This document shows, piece by piece, positions 17,336-25,696 of a stretch of 25,750 nucleotides of DNA. The first letter of the stretch is position 1. Each line of letters opens with the position of its first letter. This stretch comes from DAOUTY01 sp964453665. GTDB taxonomy: Bacteria > Chloroflexota > Dehalococcoidia > SZUA-161. Location of the stretch: NCBI GenBank assembly GCA_964453665.1, contig CAYVQT010000043.1:1-25750 (forward strand). Reading direction: 5' to 3'. Under the pieces are notes generated by a model, which had not been told where the DNA came from, searched no databases, and saw only the letters and a program-made list of their open reading frames with translations. A program made the position numbers and the translations under genes.

Positions 17336-17542
17336 ACCACCATCCTTTCCTAAAAATAACTACTACCTACCTGAATAAGTCTATTGGTAATATCGTAGCT
17401 TTGCCTAGACTTGAAACGATTGTTACATGATTTACCCAAGTAAGCGCTACTACTTAGTTGATGTAATCATAGATAGTGAATTAACGTTCACTAATAACTT
17501 CTGGTTCGTTATTATAATCATCTAACTTAACTTTTTCGTATA

Positions 17543-17621
17543 ACTTTAACTACAAATAAATTTATTGTCAAGTATTTGAACCACATAAAAGCTTGACAAA
17601 TGCATGATACTTACTTAATAT
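17543..17621. promoter_or_regulatory. Divergent promoter block, copy 2
   Basis: Rightward: TTGACA (17593-17598), 17 bases, TAATAT (17616-17621), driving the binding-protein gene. Leftward: TTGACA (complement of 17566-17571), 17 bases, TAAAGT (complement of 17543-17548), driving hyuA. The arrangement matches copy 1 at 4018-4096 box for box. The inner segment between the -35 boxes is also similar, with TCAAGTATT, GAAC and ATAAAA shared in order. Similarity continues a short way past the rightward -10 (TTTAATAAA in both). Confidence 0.8.
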
Positions 17622-17752
17622 ACGTTTAATAAATATCCAGCAATTATGATAATAAGTCTGTCTAAAACCAAAGAAAGGGGGTAATTCGCATAAATAGAAG
17701 GAATGTGTTTCATTCATTCATCCCAATGCCAAAAGTAAAGAAAGGGGGAAAG

Positions 17753-18976
17753 ATGGAAAATAAAAGAGTATGTTTAGGGGTAACTGTACTGCTGATTTTG
17801 GTATTGCTAATCGGTGTCTTTGGTTGCGAAACAACCCCAGCAGAAAAAGAGCCGGTGAAATTAGGAGCTATTACTTATATGACGGGAGTCGTAAGCGACG
17901 ACGGATTAAAGACACGTGAGGGTATGGAGCTTGCTGTAAAAGAGATTAACGATAACGGAGGTGTTCTCGGAAGACCAGTCGAGCTTCTTTACTATGATAA
18001 CGGCTTTACAGTTGAGGAAGCAGTTACTTCAACTAAGGAAGCTATCTCCGATGGAGTACATGCTCTCGTGGGTTTTCAGACTGAGGACAGCGGAGATGCT
18101 GGTGTCCAGCTTGCACAGAAGGAAAATATTCCTATAGTCGTAACATATGGCGCCTCTAAAGCTTCAAGCGATCCAGATCCGTCCAGTCCCAACTATTACG
18201 TCGGTTCATTTCATACAAATATCTACCCCCATCAATGGGATTTAGCTATTATGAAGTGGATAGAGGACCAAGGATACAAGAGTTGCGCCAACTTATACAT
18301 AGACATAGCATATGGTTATTCTGAGTCTGCGATATATAATGAGCGTTGGGGGCAGCCTGGGAGCGCTGTTAAGCTGACGGCAGAGATTTTTTACCCATTC
18401 GGTGCTGTTGATATCGGCCCTGAGATTGCAAAGTTAGTTGAGAGTGATCCTGATGTCATCAACCTGGGAATATGGGGTGGTGACGCAGGAATAGTTGTCG
18501 CGAAGAAGCTTAATGAACTCGGTTGGACTGGTCCGGTCATAGTAGGAATTGGCTGCCTCAACACAGAGTTTGTTAATGCCTTAGGAAGTCTCTGTGAAGG
18601 ATGGGTTGCTGCTGATAATTGGGCAGTTGATCGTGATGACCCTGTAAACTGGCAGTTTGCGCAGAATTACCAAGAAATGCACGGGCGCATGCCAGACAGT
18701 TGGGGAGCAACAGGATACACAGGCGTTAAAGCTCTATTGCTAGCCATGAATGAAGCGGGTACTGTTGATGATGTGGATGCTATTGCTGATGCTATTTATA
18801 AGCAAAATTGGGATTCTCCATTTGGGGAGGTAAAATTTTTACCCGGAGGCCAACTCTACTTGGACAAGTGCTACCTTGTTCAAGTGCAGGAAGGTAAGGT
18901 AGAATTATTGGCCACACCAGCCCTATCTCTAAAGGATTATACTTCGCCTCACGACTGGTATGGATTCATGGAATAA
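17753..18976 (+). CDS. livK: Liv-type periplasmic-binding lipoprotein (amino acid/amide/carboxylate)
   Basis: A Peripla_BP_6 (LivJ/LivK-like) substrate-binding protein, 407 aa from the ATG at 17753. The open frame starts earlier, at a GTG at 17705. The ATG at 17753 is preferred because an AAAGGGGG ribosome site precedes it and it puts a lipoprotein signal peptide at the N-terminus: short charged region, hydrophobic core, then VFGC with the lipid-bearing C25. The mature part starts LGAITYMTG and contains the ANDNGG-like EINDNGGVLGRPVELLYYDN segment of the family. It would deliver ligand to LivHMGF, whose genes lie 6 kb away and lack their own binding protein. It is divergent from hyuA. The ligand is unknown; livK is a family-level symbol only. 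Confidence 0.9.
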   Translation: MENKRVCLGVTVLLILVLLIGVFGCETTPAEKEPVKLGAITYMTGVVSDDGLKTREGMELAVKEINDNGGVLGRPVELLYYDNGFTVEEAVTSTKEAISDGVHALVGFQTEDSGDAGVQLAQKENIPIVVTYGASKASSDPDPSSPNYYVGSFHTNIYPHQWDLAIMKWIEDQGYKSCANLYIDIAYGYSESAIYNERWGQPGSAVKLTAEIFYPFGAVDIGPEIAKLVESDPDVINLGIWGGDAGIVVAKKLNELGWTGPVIVGIGCLNTEFVNALGSLCEGWVAADNWAVDRDDPVNWQFAQNYQEMHGRMPDSWGATGYTGVKALLLAMNEAGTVDDVDAIADAIYKQNWDSPFGEVKFLPGGQLYLDKCYLVQVQEGKVELLATPALSLKDYTSPHDWYGFME

Positions 18977-19048
18977 GCAATAGAGCGTCAGAGTATTAGT
19001 CCTCAAGCGTGAAAGTAGATGTATTTCATATGATAATGTAAACCAAGG

Positions 19049-19387
19049 ATGTTGGGTAGTCAATGCTTGGCTGATTGATTTGGTCAATGCATTCGTAGCA
19101 GGTAACTTTTATGCTGAAGAAATACAAAGTGTAAGCTTGCGAATAGTCAATTTACTGAGAGCCTTAAATATTAGGTATCTATATATGCGAGATATAGATA
19201 TATCTTCGTAGAAGTACATTTCGATACTTCGCGATGGAACATGTCGAGGTATATTAATCACGCTGGCGTGGAATGAAATTGAGGACAGTTACTACGAATT
19301 GATAAGCTGAGACAAAAAGATAGAAAGGTCTCTACTTAGCACATTGGCGAGGCTTAGCTTAGAACATCATTAAGTCTATTTGGGGAA
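19049..19387 (+). pseudogene. Decayed C-terminal fragment of an AOR gene
   Basis: The frame starting at 19062 gives a sequence that follows the last 110 residues of the intact AOR at 6493-8382. Matching pieces in order are LADLV/LIDLV, AEEVAQ/AEEIQS, LRVVNLLR/LRIVNLLR, FNIR/LNIR, RDLD/RDID, YYELM/YYELI and DKK. It is broken by stops at 19209-19211 and 19308-19310 and by small frameshifts at both ends. The final bases still resemble the end of the intact gene. No 5' part is present after the binding-protein gene. It is a relic of a second AOR gene. Confidence 0.88.
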
Positions 19388-19425
19388 TGTCTAACCCCCT
19401 AGAAATCTGGCCGAAAGCCTACTTT

Positions 19426-19475
19426 TGTGCACATCTCGGAGCAAATCGGTCACCTGTCGGACCAAACTGGTCACC
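19426..19475 (+). repeat. IS21-like element end, remnant
   Basis: TGTG starts the block, followed by two 19-bp direct repeats, TCGGAGCAAATCGGTCACC (19436-19454) and TCGGACCAAACTGGTCACC (19457-19475). Multiple subterminal direct repeats of about this size are characteristic of IS21-family ends. No transposase gene follows; about 190 bases of unassigned sequence do. A similar block in the same orientation is at 25697-25747. A short open frame that begins inside it looks like an artefact of the repeat. Confidence 0.55.
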
Positions 19476-19650
19476 TTCCAGCCAAGTCTAACATATTGAA
19501 ACCGGAAAAGGCGTCTGGGATTAGAAGCAGCGTCGGGGGGCAACAAGCTAATAGGTATGACTCCATTGTGGGCTTTTTTAACGATGGCGGCGCGGCCTTT
19601 ATCTCCTTTTGTGGGAGCGTTGCCACTGAATCAATACTAATTTAATCAGC

Positions 19651-19672
19651 ACGCTATATAGCTATACAATAG
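19651..19672 (+). promoter_or_regulatory. Repeated upstream motif, copy A
   Basis: ACGCTATATAGCTATACAAT precedes the racemase-type gene and closely resembles ACGATATATAGCTAACAATA at 22285-22304 before the CoA-transferase gene. A shorter form, GCGCTATACAATG, lies at 20948-20960 before the dehydratase gene. It may contain a -10 box or be a protein site; no good -35 box is seen. Confidence 0.3.
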
Positions 19673-19714
19673 ATGATAGTAGATACAAATTTAATATCAG
19701 ACGATAAAAGAGAA

Positions 19715-20890
19715 ATGGCACTGGAAGGGTTAAGGGTTTTAGAGCTTGTCCGTGTAGGGCCAGGAGCATTTTGCACCAGGATGCTGGGCGACATGGGTGC
19801 CGAGGTAGTGAAGATTGAAGAACCATATCGCAGTTTTCTCGGTGGTGAGAAGGCAGAACGGCTAGTACGTAGCACTTTTGACAGAAACAAAAAAAGCTTA
19901 TGCTTAGATTTAAGTAATGTAAAAGGACAACGGGTTTTTCACAGAATTGCAGCTACAGCAGATATAATAGTAGAAGGTTTTCGCCCAGGTAAAACTAAGA
20001 AATTGCAGATAGATTATGCTACTATTAATGAAATCAATCCTCGTATTATTTACTGTTCTTTGAGCGGTTATGGCCAAACGGGGCCTTATCGAGAATTACC
20101 TGGGCACGATATTAATTACATTGCTGCAGCTGGTGCGCTTGACCTCATTGGAGAAATTGATGGCCCTCCGATTATTCCTTTGAACCTAATAGCTGATCTT
20201 GCCTCAGCTGGCCTTCATGGGGTTATTGGTATATTAACAGCAATCATAGCTCGGGAAAAACTGGGCAAGGGTCAATATGTCGATGTATCTTTTCTGGATG
20301 GCGTTTTAAATCTGATCGGGGCTGTACCGCCTATATCAGATTTTTTGCTGGGTGGTAAACTGCCGCAACGGGGCAAGCATTATTTGTCCGGAACTTTCCC
20401 ATTCTACAGTATATATGAAACTAAAGATGAAAAATACATTGCATTGGCTTGTATTGAACATCACCTTTGGGATAATCTGTGTAAAGCGCTTAACCGGCTT
20501 GACTTAATTCCATATAAAGCTTTCCAAAAGCATTCAAGGCAAGAATGGGATTATGTACGTAAAGAGCTTAACAGTATCTTTCATAGCAGAACTAGCCAGG
20601 AGTGGTTTCAGTTTCTCAGCCAATGTGATGTACCGGTAAGCAAAGTAAATAGTATAGCAGAAGTTTTTGATGATCCGCAGTGTCGTGAAAGATGTATGTT
20701 GCAAGAGTTTGAAGACGCTGAATTAGGTAGATTGAAACAGGTGGGCATACCTATCAAGTTTTCGCTGACTCCTGGATGTATAAAGTCATTAGCTCCGAAA
20801 CCTGGTCAGCATACCCGAGGTATTCTTCAGTCTTTAGGATATAGTGAAAATGAGATCCAAGAATTATTTCGGCATACGGTAATACGGTGA
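19715..20890 (+). CDS. Family III CoA protein, alpha-methylacyl-CoA racemase type
   Basis: A CaiB/BaiF-family protein. The open frame begins at the ATG at 19673 (405 aa). The ATG at 19715 (391 aa) gives the usual family start, LEGLRVLEL, and leaves room for the upstream motif, so I prefer it. Numbered from 19673, the protein has GHDINY with H145 and D146, and NLIAD with D175. In alpha-methylacyl-CoA racemases the catalytic pair is a His in this same GHDINY motif and an Asp 30 residues later, which is exactly the spacing here. A true CoA-transferase would need only the Asp. I therefore infer racemisation of a 2-methyl-branched acyl-CoA. It leads a run of four plus-strand CoA genes. A transferase role is not excluded. 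Confidence 0.85.
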   Translation: MALEGLRVLELVRVGPGAFCTRMLGDMGAEVVKIEEPYRSFLGGEKAERLVRSTFDRNKKSLCLDLSNVKGQRVFHRIAATADIIVEGFRPGKTKKLQIDYATINEINPRIIYCSLSGYGQTGPYRELPGHDINYIAAAGALDLIGEIDGPPIIPLNLIADLASAGLHGVIGILTAIIAREKLGKGQYVDVSFLDGVLNLIGAVPPISDFLLGGKLPQRGKHYLSGTFPFYSIYETKDEKYIALACIEHHLWDNLCKALNRLDLIPYKAFQKHSRQEWDYVRKELNSIFHSRTSQEWFQFLSQCDVPVSKVNSIAEVFDDPQCRERCMLQEFEDAELGRLKQVGIPIKFSLTPGCIKSLAPKPGQHTRGILQSLGYSENEIQELFRHTVIR

Positions 20891-20981
20891 CAAACGCTGG
20901 ATACAGATAACACCCACCGTAGTTCTTGAACTTTAGAAATTGGAATGCGCTATACAATGAAAGTTATTAGGAGGTAAGCAC

Positions 20982-22283
20982 ATGATATTTGAAGAAATCA
21001 AACTGGAGATTGATGCGAAGAAATGGGAACACCACCCACGTATAAAACTTCCAGAAAAGGAAGAATCATCAGACAGAGGGAAAATAACACCAGATCTTAT
21101 TGAAAGAAGAAGATCAAGAGCAAACAAACCCTGGATACCTAAGAAGCCATATTTCAATTATGCGGCAACCAAAGATACAATGTTGCACTTCGTGCAAGGT
21201 ATAGGTGATGATAACCCTCTATTCAATGACGAAGAGTATGCTAAAAAGACCAAATATCGTCGCCTTATTGCCCCTGGTTGCTTCCTATACACACATCAAT
21301 GGACTACCGTAGCCGGTGGTTTCCCAGGGGTGCATGCTTGGTACAGTGGTGGAGATTGGGAATGGTATAAGCCTATCTACGAGGGTACGACATTTGACTC
21401 AGTTATCATTATCAGGGATTTGGTAATAAAAAAGGGAAAAATGGCTGGTGGCAGTAACATATACATAGATTATGGTGACGTAGTATATTTGAACGCTGAA
21501 AATAGGGAGATTTTGGGTAAGGAACTTTGTCATAATATATGGGCGGAAAGGACGCAGGCGGGAAGTGCCAAGAAGTATATCGGTAATAATAAGCCCGTCT
21601 ATACCGCCAGTGATTGGTGCAGAATACTGGAGTTGCTTGATAGGGAGGAAGTCAGAGGTTCTAATCCCAGATATTGGGAGGATGTGGAGATAGGAGAAAA
21701 AGTCGGTCCAATGATAAAGGGTCCTCTTAGCGTCAGAGATGAAATCTCTTGGGTAATGGGCTCTGGGTCTCTATTTTTTCGGGCGCACAAACTAGAGTTC
21801 GATTTTGAGAGAAGACATCCCAGAATTCTAGAATATGTCGAAGAGCTTGGTGAGTCGGATGTTCCTGAACTGGTTCACATATTTGATGCATATGCTCGCC
21901 AGATAGGGGTTGAGCGCGCCTATGATTACGGAAGTCAGCGGATGAGCTGGTTATGCAACTTTTTCACAAACTGGATAGGGGATGATGGGTTTCTTTGGAA
22001 GATGAAAGGTGATGAGAGAATATTTAATCAGGTGGGTGATGTCACTCTTTTCGAGGGCAAGGTAAAGGGAAAATACATTTCAGATGGAAAATGCTGTGTA
22101 GATATTGAAGCCTGGGCGAAAAATCAAAGGAATGAGATAACCATGCCTCCACTCATATCTACTGTTCTCTTACCTTCAAAACAATACGGTCCGATTATAT
22201 ACCCTGATCCTCCGCTTGAGCTTGTTGAGGAAGTGAAAAGCGCAAGACCCCTAGACGAGATGGTTAATGAAGGAATACTCTAA
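20982..22283 (+). CDS. Double-hotdog MaoC-like acyl dehydratase/hydratase
   Basis: A 433-aa protein with an N-terminal FAS1-like/MaoC dehydratase domain. Its YAATKDTMLHFVQGIGDDNPLFND segment (about residues 60-83) matches the G-D-x-N-P-x-x-x-D active-site helix, followed by LIAPGCFLYT. A second hotdog half begins around WEDVEIGEKVG near residue 228 and ends with a conserved-looking ISTVLLPS strand. Single MaoC domains are about 150 aa, so this is a fused pair, as in other two-domain hydratase 2 enzymes. The expected reaction is reversible hydration of an enoyl-CoA in the cytoplasm. A strong TTAGGAGG site precedes the ATG. It lies 91 bases after the racemase-type gene and 53 before the CoA-transferase gene. 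Confidence 0.8.
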   Translation: MIFEEIKLEIDAKKWEHHPRIKLPEKEESSDRGKITPDLIERRRSRANKPWIPKKPYFNYAATKDTMLHFVQGIGDDNPLFNDEEYAKKTKYRRLIAPGCFLYTHQWTTVAGGFPGVHAWYSGGDWEWYKPIYEGTTFDSVIIIRDLVIKKGKMAGGSNIYIDYGDVVYLNAENREILGKELCHNIWAERTQAGSAKKYIGNNKPVYTASDWCRILELLDREEVRGSNPRYWEDVEIGEKVGPMIKGPLSVRDEISWVMGSGSLFFRAHKLEFDFERRHPRILEYVEELGESDVPELVHIFDAYARQIGVERAYDYGSQRMSWLCNFFTNWIGDDGFLWKMKGDERIFNQVGDVTLFEGKVKGKYISDGKCCVDIEAWAKNQRNEITMPPLISTVLLPSKQYGPIIYPDPPLELVEEVKSARPLDEMVNEGIL

Positions 22284-22284
22284 A

Positions 22285-22306
22285 ACGATATATAGCTAAC
22301 AATAAG
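22285..22306 (+). promoter_or_regulatory. Repeated upstream motif, copy B
   Basis: ACGATATATAGCTAACAATA, near-identical to the motif at 19651-19670 apart from one substitution and a one-base gap, lies in the 53-base gap before the CoA-transferase gene. Function is inferred from the repetition only. Confidence 0.3.
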
Positions 22307-22336
22307 ACTAGCAGCAATTATGAAAGGATCCTTCAA

Positions 22337-23653
22337 GTGGATTGGGACAAACATTATGAGAAGAAATTTATTTCACCAGACCAGGCCGCAAGTATGATAT
22401 CTAGTGGAAACATGGTGGCTTTTACAATAGGAAGGGAGGCGTTCGCTTGTGGTTTAGCGTTAGCTGCCCGAAAGTCGGAATTAAAAGACGTAAAGGTGTT
22501 TGCTGCAACCCCTTCTTACGATTTCGGTTGGTATGAAGAGGGATGGCAAGATTCATTTGATGTAACAGTAGCTGTCCCCACTGGTGTCTGTCAAGGTGCG
22601 CTTGATGCTCACAGGTGTGATTTTCAAATCTACCCACCACTGGAGAATCTACAACCTGAGGACATACCTGATTTTCTATTTACTGAAGTTTCAACCCCGG
22701 ATGATAAAGGTTTCTGTAGTTTCGGAAATTCCTTATGGAATAAAAAAAGTCAGATTCAAAAAACGCATGATGCAGGTAAAGTTGTCATCGCTGAAGTTAA
22801 CAAAAATCTGATAAGAACATATGGGGACAACTTCATTCACGTTTCCGAAATAGATTACTTTGTTGAGCATGTTTCATCTGGCAGTGAAATGGCAAAAGGG
22901 AGTCTAGCTGGCAGGGCTCTAAAAGAACCTGAACCGTATTTAAAGGACATAGCAGGCTACGTCTCTGAACTGATAAAAGACGGAGATACTATACAAATTG
23001 GCGTTGGCAGGACAACAGAGCCTCTGGTTCAACTTGATATGCTTAGTGGTAAAAGAGATATAGGATATCATTCCGAGGCAACTCCTCGAGGAATCATTAG
23101 CTTGATTCGCGACGGAGTAATCAATGGAAGAAGAAAAAGTTTAAATCCATGTAAGGCAGTTGTAACCTCAATTGGTGGTGGGACGAAAGAAGAGATGCAA
23201 TGGGTACATATGAATCCTCTCTTCTTATTGGTCACCTATGAATATCTAGAGGATTTAAGGGTAATATCTGTTCATGAGAACATGACCGCTATTAATAATG
23301 CACTTATGATCGATCTTTGGGGTCAAATTACTGCGGAATCTATCGGGTTCCGTATATTATCAACTCCAGGGGGGCAACCGCCTTTTGTTTTTGGAGCGTT
23401 GCAAGCTAAGGGCGGAAAATCTATTACTGTATTACCTTCAACAGCACGCGGGAAATCGCGTATTGTACCAATCCTCCCGCAAGGAACAATAGTCACCATA
23501 CCTAAATATTTTACGGATTACGTCGTGACCGAGTACGGTATAGCTAAGCTCCGTGGAAAAACAGTCAAGCAAAGAGTTAAAGAACTAATTTCAATCGCTC
23601 ATCCTGATTTTCGCTCAGACTTAAAGAAGGAAGCAAAATTAATCGGTGGATAG
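22337..23653 (+). CDS. Acetyl-CoA hydrolase/4-hydroxybutyrate CoA-transferase family (family I)
   Basis: A 438-aa family I CoA-transferase with both halves in one chain. The catalytic Glu is expected in the DIGYHSEATPRG segment (E247), matching the GIHTEM region of AbfT-type enzymes. The C-terminal half carries the family's WGQITAESIG, GKSRIVPIL, DYVVTEYGIAKLRGKT and IAHPDFR motifs. It would move CoA from a donor such as acetyl-CoA to a carboxylic acid, or hydrolyse the thioester. The start is a GTG with an AAAGGA site. The stretch usually reading INSA(I/L)E-x-D has NNALMID, so the Glu often found there is Met. The acceptor acid is unknown. Confidence 0.88.
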   Translation: MDWDKHYEKKFISPDQAASMISSGNMVAFTIGREAFACGLALAARKSELKDVKVFAATPSYDFGWYEEGWQDSFDVTVAVPTGVCQGALDAHRCDFQIYPPLENLQPEDIPDFLFTEVSTPDDKGFCSFGNSLWNKKSQIQKTHDAGKVVIAEVNKNLIRTYGDNFIHVSEIDYFVEHVSSGSEMAKGSLAGRALKEPEPYLKDIAGYVSELIKDGDTIQIGVGRTTEPLVQLDMLSGKRDIGYHSEATPRGIISLIRDGVINGRRKSLNPCKAVVTSIGGGTKEEMQWVHMNPLFLLVTYEYLEDLRVISVHENMTAINNALMIDLWGQITAESIGFRILSTPGGQPPFVFGALQAKGGKSITVLPSTARGKSRIVPILPQGTIVTIPKYFTDYVVTEYGIAKLRGKTVKQRVKELISIAHPDFRSDLKKEAKLIGG

Positions 23654-24033
23654 AATTATTCATAATCACAAATTGAGTGTACCCAGCTATATAATTGATA
23701 GCCATCAAAGAATACGCTTTGTATTGCTGTATTTTTAGTAGGTATTGGTATTTATTTTGAGAGAGCGCTATATCAATACAAAAGATAGTAAATCTTACCA
23801 ATAAAGGACTGATTCTAAAATCCACTGAAGTTGTTCAAATGAAAATTAGCAAAATATTTATTAAAAGAGTTAGTAAAAAGACTTATGAACCGTTCTATTT
23901 TAACACCGCTGTCTCGCATATTCTCCTCTATAAGTAAATAATGTAATTTTGGGTCATTTAATACCTCAACTTCAATTAGCATCGCATGAGTAGAAATCAC
24001 TATAAAGGCAATGTAGATTAGGAAGGGTAGGTC
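23654..24033. other. 380-base gap, AT-rich, no gene supported
   Basis: This separates the first three CoA genes from the last. It holds only short frames, among them a 35-codon plus-strand frame near 23838 and a minus-strand frame that runs into the next gene; neither has a credible ribosome site. GCGCTATATCAATAC at 23766 resembles the upstream motif. No intrinsic terminator is seen. Confidence 0.4.
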
Positions 24034-25230
24034 ATGGATAAAACCGGAATCATGTTTTCGGCCCTTGTAGGTGTACGAGTAATAGATTTTACACATGCTT
24101 GGGCAGGACCTATATGTACAATGTTGCTTGGCGACATGGGTGCAGATGTGATTAAGGTTGAACCTACTTCTGGAGATTTTATGCGCGAGGCAATGGATGG
24201 AGCCTTCTATGTCACCTCAAATCGCAACAAACGTAGTATAGCGTTGAATCTCAAATCAGAGGAAGGTAAAACAATCGCGATTAAGCTCCTTGAGAAGGCG
24301 GATATCGTCGTGGAAAATTTTGTTCCTGGCGTCATGGATAAACTGGGTCTTGGTTATGAAGTAGTATTCAAATTGAATCCTAGGATAATCTACTGCTCAA
24401 TTTCAGGTTATGGGCAAGAAGGTCCTTATCATAAACGTCCCGGTTTTGACCCAACTGCACAAGCAGTATCAGGCATAATGACAGTATTAGGCGAAAACAA
24501 TCGCCCCCCAGTAAGAATACCCCCTGCGGTAATTGATTACGGCGCAGGCATACAATCTGCATACGGGATATTAATCGCTCTCATGGAGCGACATAAGACC
24601 GGTAAGGGACAGCGAATCGATGTATCCCTTATGGATGTAGGGATAGTCCAGATGAGCCTCTATCTTGCCCACTATACTATTACTGGGGAATTGCCCCAGA
24701 GAATGGGTTCTGGACATAAAGCGTATGCCCCGTATCAGGCTTTCGAAACAAAGGATGGTTGGGTAATGATATGCATTGCCAATGATCAGACATGGCAAAA
24801 ATTTTGTAAAGTTCTCAATCTTGACGACCTATTTAATGACCCACGATTTTCAACAATAGAGCGAAGGCTGAAGAATAGAGAACAGGTCGTCAATGCAGTA
24901 AGTAAGGTAGTTCGCCAGTATAAGGCGCGAGAGCTAGAGACAATACTTAGCGATGCCTCTATTCCGAGCGGCATGCTTCGTAGCGTTGCAGAAATTATCG
25001 ACGACCCTCACGTTCAGGCACGTCATATTCTAGAAGACGTTCAATATTCAAAAATTGGCAATTTTAAGAGTGTCAAGACTCCGATATTCTTTAACGGGGA
25101 AGCTCCAAGCACTCGCCTTAGGCCGCCCCAAATTGGTGAACATACCACGGAGATACTTACAGAATTGGGTTATAGCACGGTCGATATAAAATGTCTTGAA
25201 GCGGAAAGAGTAGTGTATTCAGCACAGTGA
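24034..25230 (+). CDS. Family III (CaiB/BaiF) CoA-transferase
   Basis: A 398-aa full-length family III CoA-transferase. The N-terminal GVRVIDFTHAWAGPICTMLLGDMGADVIKVE motif region, SNRNKRSIALNLK and ISGYGQEGPY are typical. The nucleophile expected for the covalent acyl-CoA intermediate is D139 in GFDPTAQAVSG. Phe replaces the His seen at this place in the racemase-type paralogue at 19715, so this copy should be a true transferase. A GGAAGGGTAGG site precedes the ATG. It is separated from the first three CoA genes by 380 bases and may have its own promoter. The acid and CoA donor are unknown. Confidence 0.9.
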   Translation: MDKTGIMFSALVGVRVIDFTHAWAGPICTMLLGDMGADVIKVEPTSGDFMREAMDGAFYVTSNRNKRSIALNLKSEEGKTIAIKLLEKADIVVENFVPGVMDKLGLGYEVVFKLNPRIIYCSISGYGQEGPYHKRPGFDPTAQAVSGIMTVLGENNRPPVRIPPAVIDYGAGIQSAYGILIALMERHKTGKGQRIDVSLMDVGIVQMSLYLAHYTITGELPQRMGSGHKAYAPYQAFETKDGWVMICIANDQTWQKFCKVLNLDDLFNDPRFSTIERRLKNREQVVNAVSKVVRQYKARELETILSDASIPSGMLRSVAEIIDDPHVQARHILEDVQYSKIGNFKSVKTPIFFNGEAPSTRLRPPQIGEHTTEILTELGYSTVDIKCLEAERVVYSAQ

Positions 25231-25696
25231 TAAATGGCAGTAACTTTAGGATATAAGACTGAATCACAACTATGCAGAGGAAAATTTACTATAGGTATTG
25301 CATACACGACTATACAGAAATTGACACAAATATGAGGAAATAGATAGATAATTAAGCACGCGTTTTGAGGAGTGCAAGATTGCTCTTCTTTTACGTAAAT
25401 TGATAGTTGGAAGATTCTTACTATCAACTCAATCTTTATTTAGTTAGACGGACGGTCACAGAAATGAAAAGTTTTAGTTATTAAAATTAAATCTATAAAA
25501 CATAATTATCCCCCCTTTAAAATAGGCGCTGTTGTGGGATTATCATAATTCCACAACAGCGCCACAAGTCTAATGAAATTTGTATGTAGTCATCGAAAGT
25601 GGGACACCGTAGCTTCGCTGATATCACCCCCAAAAAACCAGGCCAGTTGCTCTTAGAGTCCCCGTATTTTGATAAAAAGCATAAGTTGGGCTCTAG
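25231..25696. other. Gene-free tail between the CoA module and the IS21-like end
   Basis: No coding frame is convincing here. It contains a weak 8-bp AT-rich inverted repeat (25400-25407 with 25420-25427) and the strong hairpin at 25525-25563. The 25440-25525 part is very AT-rich. Confidence 0.5.
25525..25563. repeat. 39-nt near-perfect hairpin
   Basis: GGCGCTGTTGTGG (25525-25537) pairs perfectly with 25551-25563. The 13-base middle is itself ATTAT-C-ATAAT with a G-U closing pair, so almost the whole 39 nt can fold. No T-run follows on the plus strand. On the minus strand the downstream bases are TATTTTAAA, a weak tract. It could be a minus-strand terminator, a miniature mobile-element end or a structured RNA element. 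Confidence 0.85.

Noticed and set aside
19427..19645. A 72-codon plus-strand frame starting with GTG
   Set aside because: Its first residues are simply the translated 21-base IS21-like repeats (QIGHL...QTGHL), and nothing in the rest looks like a protein family.
23815..24096. A 93-codon minus-strand frame in the gap before the last CoA-transferase
   Set aside because: It overlaps the start and ribosome site of that gene, lacks a good ribosome site of its own, and shows no recognisable motif; the gap is AT-rich.
25400..25427. TTGATAGT/ACTATCAA inverted repeat as a terminator of the last CoA-transferase gene
   Set aside because: Only 8 AT-rich base pairs, a 12-base loop and no clean T-run; too weak to call.
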